Shown: positions 53,216-62,828 of the stretch, one piece after another
Layout of the letters: every line of letters starts with the position of its first letter
Position numbering within the stretch: the first letter of the stretch is position 1
Assembly (NCBI RefSeq): GCF_003952385.1
Contig: NZ_CP034444.1
Span: forward strand, 930,001 to 994,000
Reading direction: 5' to 3'
Length of the DNA stretch: 64,000 bases
Source: Mesorhizobium sp. M1D.F.Ca.ET.043.01.1.1
GTDB lineage: Bacteria > Pseudomonadota > Alphaproteobacteria > Rhizobiales > Rhizobiaceae
Program-made: the position numbers and the translations under genes
Notes under the pieces: model-generated
Databases searched by the model: none
What the model was told of the DNA's origin: nothing
The model's input: only the letters and a program-made list of their open reading frames with translations

Positions 53216-54106
53216 TCACTCCAGATTCTGAACCTGTTCGCGAAACTGGTCGACCACCGCCTTGAGCTCCAGCCCGATCGCGGTGACCGCGGCAGCGTTC
53301 GACTTGGAGCACAAGGTATTCGATTCGCGATTAAATTCCTGCGCCAGAAAATCGAGCTTGCGGCCGACGGCGCCACCGCTGGAAAGCAGCGTGCGCGCGG
53401 AAGCGACATGCGTCTTCAGCCGGTCGATCTCCTCGCGGATGTCGGCCTTGGTGGCGAGGAAGGCCGCCTCCTGATGCAGCCGAACCGCGTCGAGATTGGC
53501 CGACGCGTCCATCAGCAGACCAACCTGTTCGGCGATGCGCTCGCGGATCGCCGCCGGCTCGCGCGAAGGGTCGGCCTCGGCCTTGAGTGTCAGCGCCTCG
53601 ATGGCGGCGATATGGCCGGACAAAAGCGTGCGCAGCGCGGCGCCCTCGCTCTGCCTTGCCTGCTCCAGCCCGGCAAGCGCCGTGTCCAGCGCCGACAGGA
53701 TCGCGGCGTCGAGGGCGGTTCTCTCCTCGTCGGCCTCGACGGCTTCCGGAATGTCGAGCACGCCGCGCAGCGCCAGCAGGCCGTCAGCCGTCGCGGGAGC
53801 GGTACCGAACTGCTCCTGGAGGCGCCTGGCCAGCCCCGCCAGATCCTTCAGAAACGCCTCGTTGACCACCGGCTGCGCCTGCTGGGCGGCGGCGCGGGCG
53901 ACGGTCAGCGTCGCCTGGAAATTGCCGCGCGCGAAGCGCTTCTGCACGGTCTGCCGCACGAGGAGTTCCAGCCGGTCGAAGCCCTGCGGCAATCTCAGCC
54001 TGACCTCGACGCTCTTGCCGTTGACCGATTTCACTTCCCACGCGATCGAGGTGCCGTCGCGTTCAGCAACGGCTCGCGCGAAACCGGTCATACTCTGCAC
54101 GTTCAT
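53216..54106 (-). CDS. yicC: YicC-family endoribonuclease
   Basis: The 296-residue product begins [18 protein letters not shown], the family N-terminus, and ends with the DUF1732 domain, which has [13 protein letters not shown] and the final VKEQ-like helix. YicC proteins cleave RNA and affect stress sRNAs in enterobacteria. ATG 54106 is used; GTG 54118 is an alternative. Order mltG-yicC-gmk is conserved in rhizobia. Confidence 0.93.
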   Translation of the reverse strand: MNVQSMTGFARAVAERDGTSIAWEVKSVNGKSVEVRLRLPQGFDRLELLVRQTVQKRFARGNFQATLTVARAAAQQAQPVVNEAFLKDLAGLARRLQEQFGTAPATADGLLALRGVLDIPEAVEADEERTALDAAILSALDTALAGLEQARQSEGAALRTLLSGHIAAIEALTLKAEADPSREPAAIRERIAEQVGLLMDASANLDAVRLHQEAAFLATKADIREEIDRLKTHVASARTLLSSGGAVGRKLDFLAQEFNRESNTLCSKSNAAAVTAIGLELKAVVDQFREQVQNLE

Positions 54107-54260
54107 GATGCGTGTCACCCCTGTCGCAGCCCGGGCGCGATTGCCTGAACATACGCCCCTTGCAAGACGCCGAACCTCTGGCCAGCGTCGGAAGTCCCCT
54201 CAAAACATGAATACGGCCCGGCGTCAAAGGAGGCGGGCCAGTTCCGGTAAAGGCCGCGGC

Positions 54261-55508
54261 CTACTGGGCGGCGTCGCCGCCCGCGTCGCCGTTCTCGCCG
54301 GCATCACCGGAATCGGGACCGGCATTGTCATCGGGAGCGGCCGGCGCCGTCGTCTGGCCCGAGGCCTTGGCGGCGGCGTCCGCCTGCTTCTTCTGCAGCG
54401 CCCGGTAGCGGGCGACATTCTGGTTGTGCTCGTCCAGCGTCGCGGCAAAGACATGGCCGCCATTGCCGTCGGCGACGAAATAGAGGTCGTCGGTCTTCGA
54501 CGGATTGGCCACCGCCTCCAGCGCGGCGCGGCCCGGATTGGCGATCGGCGTCGGCGGCAGGCCCTTGATCAGATAGGTGTTGTAGGGCGTCTGCTTGTCG
54601 ATGTCGGACTGGTAGATCGGACGGTCCGCCGGTTTACCCTTGCCGCCGAACAGGCCGTAGATGATGGTCGGGTCCGATTGCAGCCGCATGCCCTTGGCCA
54701 GCCGGTTGAGGAAGACGGCTGCGACCCGCGAGCGCTCGTCGCCCTTGCCCGTCTCCTTCTCGACGATCGAGGCCAGGATGACGAAGTCCTCCATGTTGGC
54801 GATCGGCAGGTCGGGCGCGCGATGCGCCCAGACGTCGTCGACCAGCTTCTTCTGATCGGCGACCAGCTTGTCGACCATCTGCTGCCGGGTGGCGCCACGG
54901 GTGAAGCGCAGCGTGTCGGTGGCGATGCTGCCCTCGGGCGGCATGGTCGCCGGCATGTCGCCGGTCAGCGCCTCCTGGTCGGCCACGCGCTGCAGCGCCT
55001 GCTCGACCGTCAGCCCCTCGGGGATGGTCAGCGAATACATCACCGACTTGCCGCTCTTGAACAGTTCCATGATGTCGCGCATCGAGGCGCGCGGCTTGAT
55101 GGCGTATTCGCCGGCCTTCAGCGCGGAATCATTGCCGGTGGCGCGAACGCCCAGCCTGAAGATGCGGGCATCGCTGACCAGGCCGCGACGCTCCAGCTGG
55201 TCGGCGATCTCCTGCACGCCGGTGTTCGGCTTGACCATGAAGGTATCGCCATTGGCGGACGGGCCCGGCTCGACGAAGGCCTGCATGCCGAAATAAAGCG
55301 CAGCACCCGAGGCGAGCACGACCAGGATGACCATTGACAGGAAGAAATTCAGGAACACGACGACCTGGCTGCGCGACGCGCGCGAGCGCTTCGACGGCGG
55401 CGGCGTGCCGGCCTCGGGGCGCAACGCTTCGGCGGCTGTCTTGGGCACGATCGGTCCTTGCGTCTGACGCTGTCCGAATTCCCCACCGCCGCCCGGATTT
55501 GTATTCAT
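54261..55508 (-). CDS. mltG: endolytic murein transglycosylase MltG
   Basis: MltG cleaves nascent peptidoglycan strands and sets their length. The 415-residue product has a cytoplasmic Pro-rich start, one membrane helix (FLNFFLSMVILVVLASG, residues about 52-70), a LysM-like part and the YceG domain. The catalytic Glu is in ASIVEKETG, with NRLAKGMRLQSDPTIIYG after it. The Asp/Gly-rich tail is low-complexity. It lies 103 bases after fabF. Confidence 0.94.
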   Translation of the reverse strand: MNTNPGGGGEFGQRQTQGPIVPKTAAEALRPEAGTPPPSKRSRASRSQVVVFLNFFLSMVILVVLASGAALYFGMQAFVEPGPSANGDTFMVKPNTGVQEIADQLERRGLVSDARIFRLGVRATGNDSALKAGEYAIKPRASMRDIMELFKSGKSVMYSLTIPEGLTVEQALQRVADQEALTGDMPATMPPEGSIATDTLRFTRGATRQQMVDKLVADQKKLVDDVWAHRAPDLPIANMEDFVILASIVEKETGKGDERSRVAAVFLNRLAKGMRLQSDPTIIYGLFGGKGKPADRPIYQSDIDKQTPYNTYLIKGLPPTPIANPGRAALEAVANPSKTDDLYFVADGNGGHVFAATLDEHNQNVARYRALQKKQADAAAKASGQTTAPAAPDDNAGPDSGDAGENGDAGGDAAQ

Positions 55509-55611
55509 GGCGCCCTGCCGTCTGATCTTGCAACGAATCCCCTAGCCGGAGCGTAGGGACAAATTTGGCAAAAATGACGGCAGGCGGCGGACCTGCCGGT
55601 GGGCTGAATGC

Positions 55612-56874
55612 TCAGCCATTGTAACGCTGGAAGACGAGCGAGGCGTTGGTGCCGCCGAAGCCGAAGGAGTTCGACAACGCCACATCGATCTGGCGCTGGC
55701 GCGGCTTGTTCGGCACGAGATCGATCGCCGTCTCGCGTTCCGGATTGTCGAGATTGATGGTGGCGGGGGCAATGTTGTCGCGGATGGCGAGGATGGAGAA
55801 GATCGCCTCCGCGGCGCCCGCGGCGCCCAGCAGATGACCGATCGACGACTTGGTCGACGACATCGAAATCTTGGAGGCGGCATTGCCGACCAGCCGCTCG
55901 ACGGCGCCGAGCTCGATCGTGTCGGCCATGGTCGAGGTGCCATGCGCGTTGATGTAGTCGATATCGGCCGGCGCGAGTTTCGCCCGGTTCAGCGCCGCCG
56001 TCATGCAGCGGAAAGCGCCGTCGCCGTCCTCGGCCGGAGCGGTGATGTGATAGGCGTCGCCCGTCAGGCCATAGCCGGTGACCTCGGCGTAGATCCTGGC
56101 GCCGCGCGCCTTGGCGTGCTCGAGCTCTTCCAGGACGACGACGCCGGCGCCTTCGCCCATGACGAAGCCGTCGCGGTCGCGGTCATAGGGGCGCGAAGCG
56201 ATCTCGGGCGTATCGTTGCGCTCTGTGGAGAGCGCGCGGCACGCCGCGAAACCTGCCATGGAAAGCCGCGTGATCGGCGCCTCGGCGCCGCCGGCCACCA
56301 TGACGTCGGCATCGCCCCAGATAATCAGCCGCGCGGCATCGCCGATGGCGTGCGCGCCGGTCGAGCAGGCAGTGACGACAGCATGGTTCGGGCCTTTCAG
56401 CCCGTGCCGGATGGAAACCTGGCCGGAGACCAGATTGATGATCTGTCCGGGAATGAAGAACGGGCTGATGCGGCGCGGGCCGCGCTCCTTCAGGATCATC
56501 GCGTTCTCGGCGATGCCGTCGATGCCGCCGATGCCGGAACCGATCAGCACGCCCGTCGCGCACTGATCCTCATGCGTCTCGGGCTTCCAGCCAGAATCGG
56601 CCAGCGCCTCGTCGGCGGCCGCGATGCCGTAGAGGATGAAGTCGCCGATCTTGCGCAGCTCCTTCGGCTCGAGCACGGCCTCGGGATTGAAGGTGCCATT
56701 CGAACCGTCGCCGCGCGGAATGACGTGGGCGATCTTACAGGCAAGATCGTCCACCTCGAATTCGGTGATGCGGCGGGCGGCGCTTCGGCCGGAAAGCAGT
56801 TCCTTCCAGCTGTGCTCGACGCCCGTGCCGAACGGCGAAAGCAGGCCAAGGCCCGTGACGACGACTCGCCTCAT
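55612..56874 (-). CDS. fabF: 3-oxoacyl-ACP synthase II FabF
   Basis: FabF elongates acyl-ACP with malonyl-ACP. The 420-residue enzyme has the catalytic Cys in VTACSTGAHAIGD and two histidines in NAHGTSTMADT and SSIGHLLGAAGA, the C-H-H triad of elongating KAS. It starts MRRVVVTGLGLLSPFGTG 34 bases after acpP. Order fabG-acpP-fabF is canonical. Confidence 0.96.
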   Translation of the reverse strand: MRRVVVTGLGLLSPFGTGVEHSWKELLSGRSAARRITEFEVDDLACKIAHVIPRGDGSNGTFNPEAVLEPKELRKIGDFILYGIAAADEALADSGWKPETHEDQCATGVLIGSGIGGIDGIAENAMILKERGPRRISPFFIPGQIINLVSGQVSIRHGLKGPNHAVVTACSTGAHAIGDAARLIIWGDADVMVAGGAEAPITRLSMAGFAACRALSTERNDTPEIASRPYDRDRDGFVMGEGAGVVVLEELEHAKARGARIYAEVTGYGLTGDAYHITAPAEDGDGAFRCMTAALNRAKLAPADIDYINAHGTSTMADTIELGAVERLVGNAASKISMSSTKSSIGHLLGAAGAAEAIFSILAIRDNIAPATINLDNPERETAIDLVPNKPRQRQIDVALSNSFGFGGTNASLVFQRYNG

Positions 56875-56908
56875 CGCAGGTCCTCCCCGGTGATGCCCGT
56901 GGAAAGCC

Positions 56909-57145
56909 TCAGGCCGAGGCCTTGTCGATGTACTTCACGGCATCGCCGACGGTCAGGATGGTCTCGGCGGCGTCGTCCGGAATCTCGACGCCGAACTCTT
57001 CTTCGAACGCCATGACGAGTTCGACCGTGTCGAGGCTGTCCGCGCCCAGATCGTCGATGAAGCTCGCCTGCTCCGTCACTTTGTCGGCATCGACGCCGAG
57101 ATGCTCGATGACGATCTTCTTGACGCGCTCTGCGGTGTCACTCAT
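56909..57145 (-). CDS. acpP: acyl carrier protein
   Basis: The 78-residue ACP is acidic and helical with the phosphopantetheine site at Ser37 ([11 protein letters not shown]). It has its own 197-base upstream region, usual for this highly expressed gene. It carries the growing acyl chain for FabF and FabG. A hairpin GGCTGT-TTTC-ACAGCC (57313-57328) lies just after fabG. Confidence 0.97.
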   Translation of the reverse strand: MSDTAERVKKIVIEHLGVDADKVTEQASFIDDLGADSLDTVELVMAFEEEFGVEIPDDAAETILTVGDAVKYIDKASA

Positions 57146-57342
57146 TTGGGGCCTCGTCTTACGTTGTGTTGTCTTCGTTAGCGGGCGGAATGCCGCTAAT
57201 CAAGCTGAAAGATGGTCTTGTGGGAAACGCAACGCCACAGGACCGGTTTTTGCCCGAACCGCCGGGTTGCCGGCCGCATTACACGAAAAAAGCCGGGCGT
57301 CCAAGCCGAAATGGCTGTTTTCACAGCCGCCGACTTGGTCGA

Positions 57343-58080
57343 TCAAATCATCGCCATGCCGCCGTTGACATGGATGGTCTGGCCGGTGACGTAGGCGGCT
57401 TCGTCCGAGGCGAGATAGGCGACCGCGGAAGCGACCTCGGCGCCGGTGCCCATGCGCCGGGTCGGAATCGCCGCCATGATCGCTTCCTTCTGCTTGTCGT
57501 TGAGCTTGTCGGTCATGGCCGATTCGATGAAGCCCGGAGCGACGCAGTTGACGGTGATGTTGCGGGTGGCGATTTCCTGTGCCAGCGACTTGGAAAAGCC
57601 GATCATGCCGGCCTTGGAGGCGCAGTAATTGGTCTGGCCGGGATTGCCGGTGACGCCGACCACCGAGGTGATGTTGATGATGCGGCCATGGCGGCGGCGC
57701 ATCATCGGGTGCGTCAGCTCGCGGGTGAGGCGGAACACCGCGGTGAGGTTCACCTCCAGCACGGAATCCCAGTCGGCGTCCGACATGCGCACGAACAGCC
57801 CGTCCTTGGTGATGCCGGCATTGTTGACCAGGATGTCGACGCCCTCGAGATCGGCCTCGGCCTTCTGGCCGAGCGCCTTGACCGCGTCGCGGTTGGTCAG
57901 ATCCGCCGGAAACAGCTTCACGCGTTCGCCCATCTCGCCGGCCAGCGCTTCAAGCTTCTCCACACGGGTGCCGTGCAGGCCGACGATGGCGCCCTGGCTG
58001 TGCAGCACCCTGGCGATCGCCTCGCCGATGCCTCCCGATGCGCCGGTGACGAGGGCCTTGCGGCCGGTCAGTTCGAACAT
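57343..58080 (-). CDS. fabG: 3-oxoacyl-ACP reductase FabG
   Basis: FabG reduces beta-ketoacyl-ACP with NADPH. The 245-residue SDR has VTGASGGIGEAIARVL, NNAGITKDGL, the active-site Ser in NITSVVGVTG and YCASKAG (Tyr, Lys), and the family end VTGQTIHVNGGMAMI. The start ATG 58080 overlaps the end of a degenerate antitoxin-like frame. Confidence 0.97.
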   Translation of the reverse strand: MFELTGRKALVTGASGGIGEAIARVLHSQGAIVGLHGTRVEKLEALAGEMGERVKLFPADLTNRDAVKALGQKAEADLEGVDILVNNAGITKDGLFVRMSDADWDSVLEVNLTAVFRLTRELTHPMMRRRHGRIINITSVVGVTGNPGQTNYCASKAGMIGFSKSLAQEIATRNITVNCVAPGFIESAMTDKLNDKQKEAIMAAIPTRRMGTGAEVASAVAYLASDEAAYVTGQTIHVNGGMAMI

Positions 58081-58361
58081 TTCTTTAAACCTCTCTCTTC
58101 CGGACGCCCCGCTAGCGACCCTCGTTCTGTATTCGTCATGCCGTCTAGGCCATACCAGAAGTTCTCGGCGCTCACGACCGATTCTTCGCCGAGCCTAATC
58201 GGCTCCAGCACTTCCGCGGCTAGATAGTAGTCCTCAAGATCTTCAAGTCTGCGCCCAACGAAATCTCGCAGGCGTTGAGCATTGCTTCGACCCGTCTTCC
58301 GCGCCAGATCCTTTAGGGCGTTGCTCGATTTCGGGAGAAAGTCGATGTGGGCACGCCGCAC
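58068..58361 (-). pseudogene. RHH/RelB-type antitoxin-like remnant between fabD and fabG
   Basis: The 97-codon frame from GTG 58361 contains LKDLARKTGRSNAQRLRDFV and RRLEDLEDYYLAAEVLEPI, then RLGEESVVSAENFWYGLDG. The LEDLEDYYLA block and TGRS are typical of DUF6290/RelB-like antitoxins. The N-terminus lacks a clear beta-strand start and the last 25 codons run into fabG (13-base overlap), so it is probably decayed. No toxin gene follows. Its codons are less GC-rich than fab genes. Expression unknown. Confidence 0.55.
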
Positions 58362-58388
58362 CTGCGGATGAAATTGAAAAGCCCCTGC

Positions 58389-59342
58389 TTACCCCAGCGC
58401 CGCCAGCGCCGCCTCGACTTCCGCCGCCGTGCCGACGGCGCCGGTGGCGATGTCGCGGTTGATGCGCCGCGCCAGACCCGACAGAACCTTGCCGGCGCCG
58501 ACTTCGTAAAGCGTCGAGACGCCGTTCTGGCCAAACCACTCCACTGTCTCGCGCCAGCGCACGCGGCCGGTGACTTGCTGGACAAGGCGGCGGGCGATCT
58601 CGTCCGGGTCGCTCGTCGGGGTCACGCTGATATTGGAGACGACCGGAATCACCGGCGCCTTCTTCGCCACCCCGGCCAGCGCCTCGCGCATGATCTCGGC
58701 CGCCGGCGCCATCAACGCCGAATGGAACGGGGCCGAGACCTGCAGCATCAGCGCCCGCTTGGCGCCCTTTTCCGTGCAGAGCTTCGCCGCCAGCTCGACG
58801 GCCGACTTGGCGCCGGAAATCACCAGCTGGCCGCCGCCATTGTCGTTGGCGACCTGGCAAACCGCCTCATTGGCGGAACCCTGTGCCGCTTCCGCGCAGG
58901 CGGCTTCGACATCGGCCTGCTCCAGCCCGATGATCGCCGCCATGGCGCCCTCGCCCGCAGGCACTGCCGCCTGCATGGCATTGCCACGGGTGCGCAGCAG
59001 CCGCGCGGCATCGGCGACCGAGACGAAGCCGCAGGCGGCAAGTGCTGAATATTCGCCGAGCGAATGGCCGGCGACGTAAGACACCTTGTCCCTCAACGAA
59101 AAGCCGCGCGCTTCCAGCGCCCGCAGCGCCGCAAGCGACACCGCCATCAGCGCCGGCTGCGCGTTGACCGTCAGCGTCAGCGTTTCCTCGGGTCCTTCCC
59201 AGATCAGCTTCGACAGCTTTTCGCCAAGCGCCTCGTCGATCTCCTCGAAGACGCGGCGCGCCTCAGGAAAGGCATCGGCGAGGTCCTTGCCCATGCCGAC
59301 GGCCTGGCTGCCCTGTCCCGGAAAGGTGAATGCGACGGCCAT
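58389..59342 (-). CDS. fabD: malonyl-CoA:ACP transacylase FabD
   Basis: FabD loads malonate onto ACP. The 317-residue enzyme starts MAVAFTFPGQGSQAVGMGKD and has the nucleophile in AGHSLGEYSALAA and the catalytic His in VSAPFHSALM. Substrate-binding Gln is in FPGQGSQ. It heads the fabD-fabG-acpP-fabF run, now separated from fabG by the antitoxin-like fragment. Confidence 0.96.
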   Translation of the reverse strand: MAVAFTFPGQGSQAVGMGKDLADAFPEARRVFEEIDEALGEKLSKLIWEGPEETLTLTVNAQPALMAVSLAALRALEARGFSLRDKVSYVAGHSLGEYSALAACGFVSVADAARLLRTRGNAMQAAVPAGEGAMAAIIGLEQADVEAACAEAAQGSANEAVCQVANDNGGGQLVISGAKSAVELAAKLCTEKGAKRALMLQVSAPFHSALMAPAAEIMREALAGVAKKAPVIPVVSNISVTPTSDPDEIARRLVQQVTGRVRWRETVEWFGQNGVSTLYEVGAGKVLSGLARRINRDIATGAVGTAAEVEAALAALG

Positions 59343-59600
59343 CTTAGCGTCTCCAGCGGCTTGTTTTTCCCTGCCTCTGGCGCAAGGCGGACGGCCAAGT
59401 CAAGCCCGCTGTCGCCCGCTCAGCACCTATTTCGGCCGGAAAACCCTGCCGAGTTGCCTGTTCCAAAAGGCTTTTTGGCGATCACACCTGATGAAAACCG
59501 CTCACGAATCGTTTGCTGGCTCTTCTTATTTCCGCCACAGGCGCTAGCTTTGCGTGACATTTCGATGACAGTGGCGTGACGCGAGTGGAAGACGCGTAAC

Positions 59601-61547
59601 ATGGGCCGGGGAAGCAAAGTGGCTAGGATCAGGAAAGGCGCGGCCAAGCCCGCGCCGCAATTTTTGGAAGACGATCCGTCCACCGGCTATCTGCCGGGGC
59701 GGAGATGGCCGATTGTTCGCTACGGCCTCGCAACGCTGCTCGCCTCCGCCCTTCTGGTGTTCGCCATCGAATGGATCGTGCGCGGCGACTTCTTCGGCAC
59801 GGTCGACTTCTTCCTGCAGCCCTTCAAGCCCGGCTGGACCACGATCATCGTCTTTGCGCTGGTGCTGATCGGGCTCGACGCCATACTCGGCCGCAGCCAT
59901 CAGAGCCTGATGATCGTCGCGCCGCTGACCCTGGCATTGGCCTTTGTCGGTCACCAGAAATCGCACTATCTCGGCGATCCGCTCTATCCGACCGATTTCC
60001 TCTATGCCCGCCAGATCATGGCCTTGATGCCGCTTCTGGTGCGCGAGCGGCCCTGGACCGCAGTGATGCTCGGCGCGGCCATCGTCGCCAGCCTGACACT
60101 GCTCGTCTATGGCTGGCGGCTCTGGCGCCGGCGCGTGCCGATCCTCAGCCGCAAGGGACGGCTGGCGCGGCTGTCGCTGGCCGTGCCGCTGCTCGCCTTC
60201 TTCGTCTCGATCATGGACTACGCCACCTTCTCGTGGACGCGCGACAGGCTGCAGATCATCCCGATCATGTGGGACCAGAAGGAGAACTACGCCTCCAACG
60301 GCTTCGCGCTCGCCTTCGCGATGAACGTGCCGATGGCGCATGTCTCGGCGCCGCCCGGCTATGACGACAAGACGCTGGACGCGATCACCCGCCCGGAGGT
60401 TGCCGCCTCGGTGCCGGACCAGAAGCCCGACATCATCGTGGTGATGAGCGAATCCTTCTGGGATCCGACGGGGCTTCCCGGCGTCAGCATCAAGCCGGAT
60501 CCGATCCCGACGGTGCGCGCGTTGCGCTCGGGCTCGATGTTCTCGCCGGAATTCGGCGGCATGACCGCCAATATCGAGTTCGAGGCGCTGACCGGCTTCT
60601 CCAACGCCTTCCTGCCGGCCGGCTCGATCCCCTACCAACAGTACGTGCGTACGCCGACGCCGTCGCTGGCGACCTTCCTGAAGAGCGAAGGTTATAGGGC
60701 GCGCGCCATCCACCCTGGCACCAACTGGTTCTGGAACCGAGGCGCCGTCTATGCCGATTTCGGCTTCAACGACTTCCGCTCGGAAGAAACGCTGCCGCCT
60801 CTGGAAAAACGCGGGCCGCTGGCTTCCGACGCGGCGATGACCGACGAGATCATCCGCGAGGCCGACGCCAGCGAGGACCCGGTGTTCCTGTTCGCGGTCA
60901 GCCTGCAGAACCACGGGCCCTACGAGCCCTACCGCTATTACAATCCAACCCATGCGGTCAACGCGCCGATCAGCACCTGGGCACGGGAATCGCTGCTCTC
61001 CTATGCAGAAGGCTCGGCCGATGCCGATCGCGGCCTGCAGCGCCTGATCGAGTGGGCGAAAAAGCGCGAGCGGCCGACCGTCGTCGCCTTCTTCGGCGAC
61101 CATCTTCCGCCGCTCGGCCCCGTCTATGTCGAGACCGGCTTCCTCAAGGACAATGTCGCGCCACGCAAGGAGCCGACGCCAGAAGCCGCGCTCGAGCATC
61201 ACGACACGCCGCTGATCATCTGGTCGAACCGCTCCGGCCCGGTAGAGAACCTGGGCTCGGTAAGCCCGGCCTTCCTGCCTTACCATATCCTCACCACGGC
61301 GGGGATTTCCCACCCCTACTACACCGGCTTCCTCGGCGCGCTGCGCGAACGCTACCGGGTGGTCGACCGCAACCTTTTGCTGTCGCGCTTTGGCGAGGCG
61401 ACGCCCGAGTGGGCGAGACAAAAGAAAATCGATCCGCGGATCAACGATTTCCGGCTGATCCAGTACGACATGATGTTCGGCAAGCGCCGCGTCGCGCCCG
61501 ACTTCTTCCCCGAAACGGTCGTCCCGCTCGTCGCGCATACGAGCTGA
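59601..61547 (+). CDS. LTA-synthase-family phosphoglycerol transferase-like protein
   Basis: A 648-residue membrane enzyme with about five N-terminal helices (residues about 38-205) and a large periplasmic sulfatase-like domain. Key parts are DIIVVMSESFWDP (metal Glu), GGMTANIEFEAL with Thr322 as likely nucleophile, AIHPGTNWFWNR and FFGDHLPPLG. In rhizobia this family adds phosphoglycerol to cyclic glucans or LPS. The substrate cannot be told here. ATG 59601 lacks a strong ribosome site. It is divergent from fabD, 258 bases apart. Confidence 0.88.
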   Translation: MGRGSKVARIRKGAAKPAPQFLEDDPSTGYLPGRRWPIVRYGLATLLASALLVFAIEWIVRGDFFGTVDFFLQPFKPGWTTIIVFALVLIGLDAILGRSHQSLMIVAPLTLALAFVGHQKSHYLGDPLYPTDFLYARQIMALMPLLVRERPWTAVMLGAAIVASLTLLVYGWRLWRRRVPILSRKGRLARLSLAVPLLAFFVSIMDYATFSWTRDRLQIIPIMWDQKENYASNGFALAFAMNVPMAHVSAPPGYDDKTLDAITRPEVAASVPDQKPDIIVVMSESFWDPTGLPGVSIKPDPIPTVRALRSGSMFSPEFGGMTANIEFEALTGFSNAFLPAGSIPYQQYVRTPTPSLATFLKSEGYRARAIHPGTNWFWNRGAVYADFGFNDFRSEETLPPLEKRGPLASDAAMTDEIIREADASEDPVFLFAVSLQNHGPYEPYRYYNPTHAVNAPISTWARESLLSYAEGSADADRGLQRLIEWAKKRERPTVVAFFGDHLPPLGPVYVETGFLKDNVAPRKEPTPEAALEHHDTPLIIWSNRSGPVENLGSVSPAFLPYHILTTAGISHPYYTGFLGALRERYRVVDRNLLLSRFGEATPEWARQKKIDPRINDFRLIQYDMMFGKRRVAPDFFPETVVPLVAHTS

Positions 61548-61873
61548 GCCTGTCACTATTTGCGCGAGCGCCGGAGATTTCCGGCCATGCGGCATCGTGG
61601 ATTCGTCGTTCCTGTCTCCCGCCCTTGCCTTCCTGGCGAATTGCTGTATAGACGCCGGCAATCTGCCGGTCCTTGCTGGGGGCTGAACGGAGGGCCGTGG
61701 CTTTTCGAAGGCCACGTCATGAAGCCAGAAGCGCTTTTGGCCTCCCGTGTCTCCGCTCTCGACCGTCTCGCGATGCTCCTTTCTTCCCCGCTCCTTCGCG
61801 TTCGGGTCAGACAAGTTGCAGAGGCTTAGCCGCGAGGGCCGGTAAGAGAAACGAAGAAAGGCAGAAAAACATA
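61548..61873. other. leader region of the rpsF operon
   Basis: No gene supported; a plus-strand 89-codon frame at 61560 is not protein-like. A hairpin at 61696-61716 pairs CGTGGCTT with AAGGCCACG over a TTCG tetraloop, with one bulged G. It could be a target of S6/S18 feedback. The promoter cannot be placed. A GAAAGGCAG site precedes rpsF. Confidence 0.4.
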
Positions 61874-62368
61874 ATGGCTCTTTACGAACATGTGTTTCTT
61901 GCCCGGCAGGACCTGTCGCAGCAGCAGGTCGATGCGCTTGTCGAACAGTACAAGGGTGTCATCGCCGCCAATGGCGGATCGGTCGGCCGGATCGAGAACT
62001 GGGGACTGAAGTCCCTCACCTACCGGGTCAAGAAGAACCGGAAGGCTTACTACACGCTGATGGACATCAACTGCCCGCCGGCGGCGCTCAACGAAATGGA
62101 GCGTCAGATGGGCCTGTCCGAGGACGTCCTTCGCTTCCTGACCATCAAGGTCGAGGCGCATGAGGAAGGTCCCTCGGCGATGATGCAGAAGCGCGAGGAA
62201 CGCTCCGAGCGAGGCGGCTTCGGCGACCGCGACCGCGGCGACCGTGGCCCGCGCTCGTTCGGCGACCGCGACCGCGGCGATCGTGGCCCGCGTTCGTTCG
62301 GCGACCGTGACGGCGGCGACCGTGGTCCGCGCCGTCCGCGCGAAAACGTTGAAGGGGGTGCAGAATAA
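61874..62368 (+). CDS. rpsF: 30S ribosomal protein S6
   Basis: The 164-residue S6 has the normal domain ([20 protein letters not shown] to about residue 115, with the final strand [13 protein letters not shown]). A tail then repeats [13 protein letters not shown] three times. The tail is about 50 residues longer than E. coli S6 and is strongly charged. Its repeats are almost identical at DNA level. The stop TAA overlaps rpsR ATG by one base. Confidence 0.96.
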   Translation: MALYEHVFLARQDLSQQQVDALVEQYKGVIAANGGSVGRIENWGLKSLTYRVKKNRKAYYTLMDINCPPAALNEMERQMGLSEDVLRFLTIKVEAHEEGPSAMMQKREERSERGGFGDRDRGDRGPRSFGDRDRGDRGPRSFGDRDGGDRGPRRPRENVEGGAE

Positions 62369-62616
62369 TGGTCGACATCAACCAGATCCCGACCCGGCGC
62401 CCGTTCCATCGCCGCCGCAAGACCTGCCCCTTCTCCGGCGCCAACGCCCCGAAGATCGACTACAAGGACGTGCGTCTCCTGCAGCGCTACATTTCCGAGC
62501 GCGGCAAGATCGTGCCCTCGCGCATCACCGCTGTCAGCCAGAAGAAGCAGCGCGAGCTCGCCAAGGCGATCAAGCGCGCCCGCTTCCTCGGCCTGCTGCC
62601 CTACGTGGTTCGCTGA
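62368..62616 (+). CDS. rpsR: 30S ribosomal protein S18
   Basis: The 82-residue S18 binds S6 on the ribosome platform. Motifs are [36 protein letters not shown] and [18 protein letters not shown]. It overlaps rpsF by one base. A single cysteine remains of the zinc-type form. Confidence 0.97.
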   Translation: MVDINQIPTRRPFHRRRKTCPFSGANAPKIDYKDVRLLQRYISERGKIVPSRITAVSQKKQRELAKAIKRARFLGLLPYVVR

Positions 62617-62624
62617 TATTCTCG

Positions 62625-62646
62625 AGCGGGCGGCTTGCCGCCCGCT
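62625..62646 (+). terminator. hairpin after rpsR
   Basis: A 10-bp stem, AGCGGGCGGC/GCCGCCCGCT over TT, lies 8 bases after the rpsR stop with a weak T/C tail. Probably a partial terminator or attenuator before rplI, which has a 212-base leader. Confidence 0.5.
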
Positions 62647-62828
62647 TCTTCCCGGCCGTGACGGGCACGACCGGTTCGAGCATCAAATCCCGAGTTGGGG
62701 TCAAAAGCCCCTAACTGCCGCGACAGGCAGGACAGCGACACCGGCGGCAACGCCTCTTTGCTTCCTGACCTGTTCCGAACAATCGGCGCCGATCGCGCAT
62801 CGGCTGCCCAGACGAAAGGAACGAAACC

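Noticed and set aside
59544..61814. 756-codon minus-strand frame opposite the LTA-synthase-like gene
   Set aside because: Shadow frame; no domain, Arg/Gln/Glu-rich throughout, and it runs across an intergenic region.
62225..62345. Tandem repeat that could suggest a CRISPR or minisatellite
   Set aside because: The repeats are contiguous, in frame and encode the S6 tail; there are no spacers.
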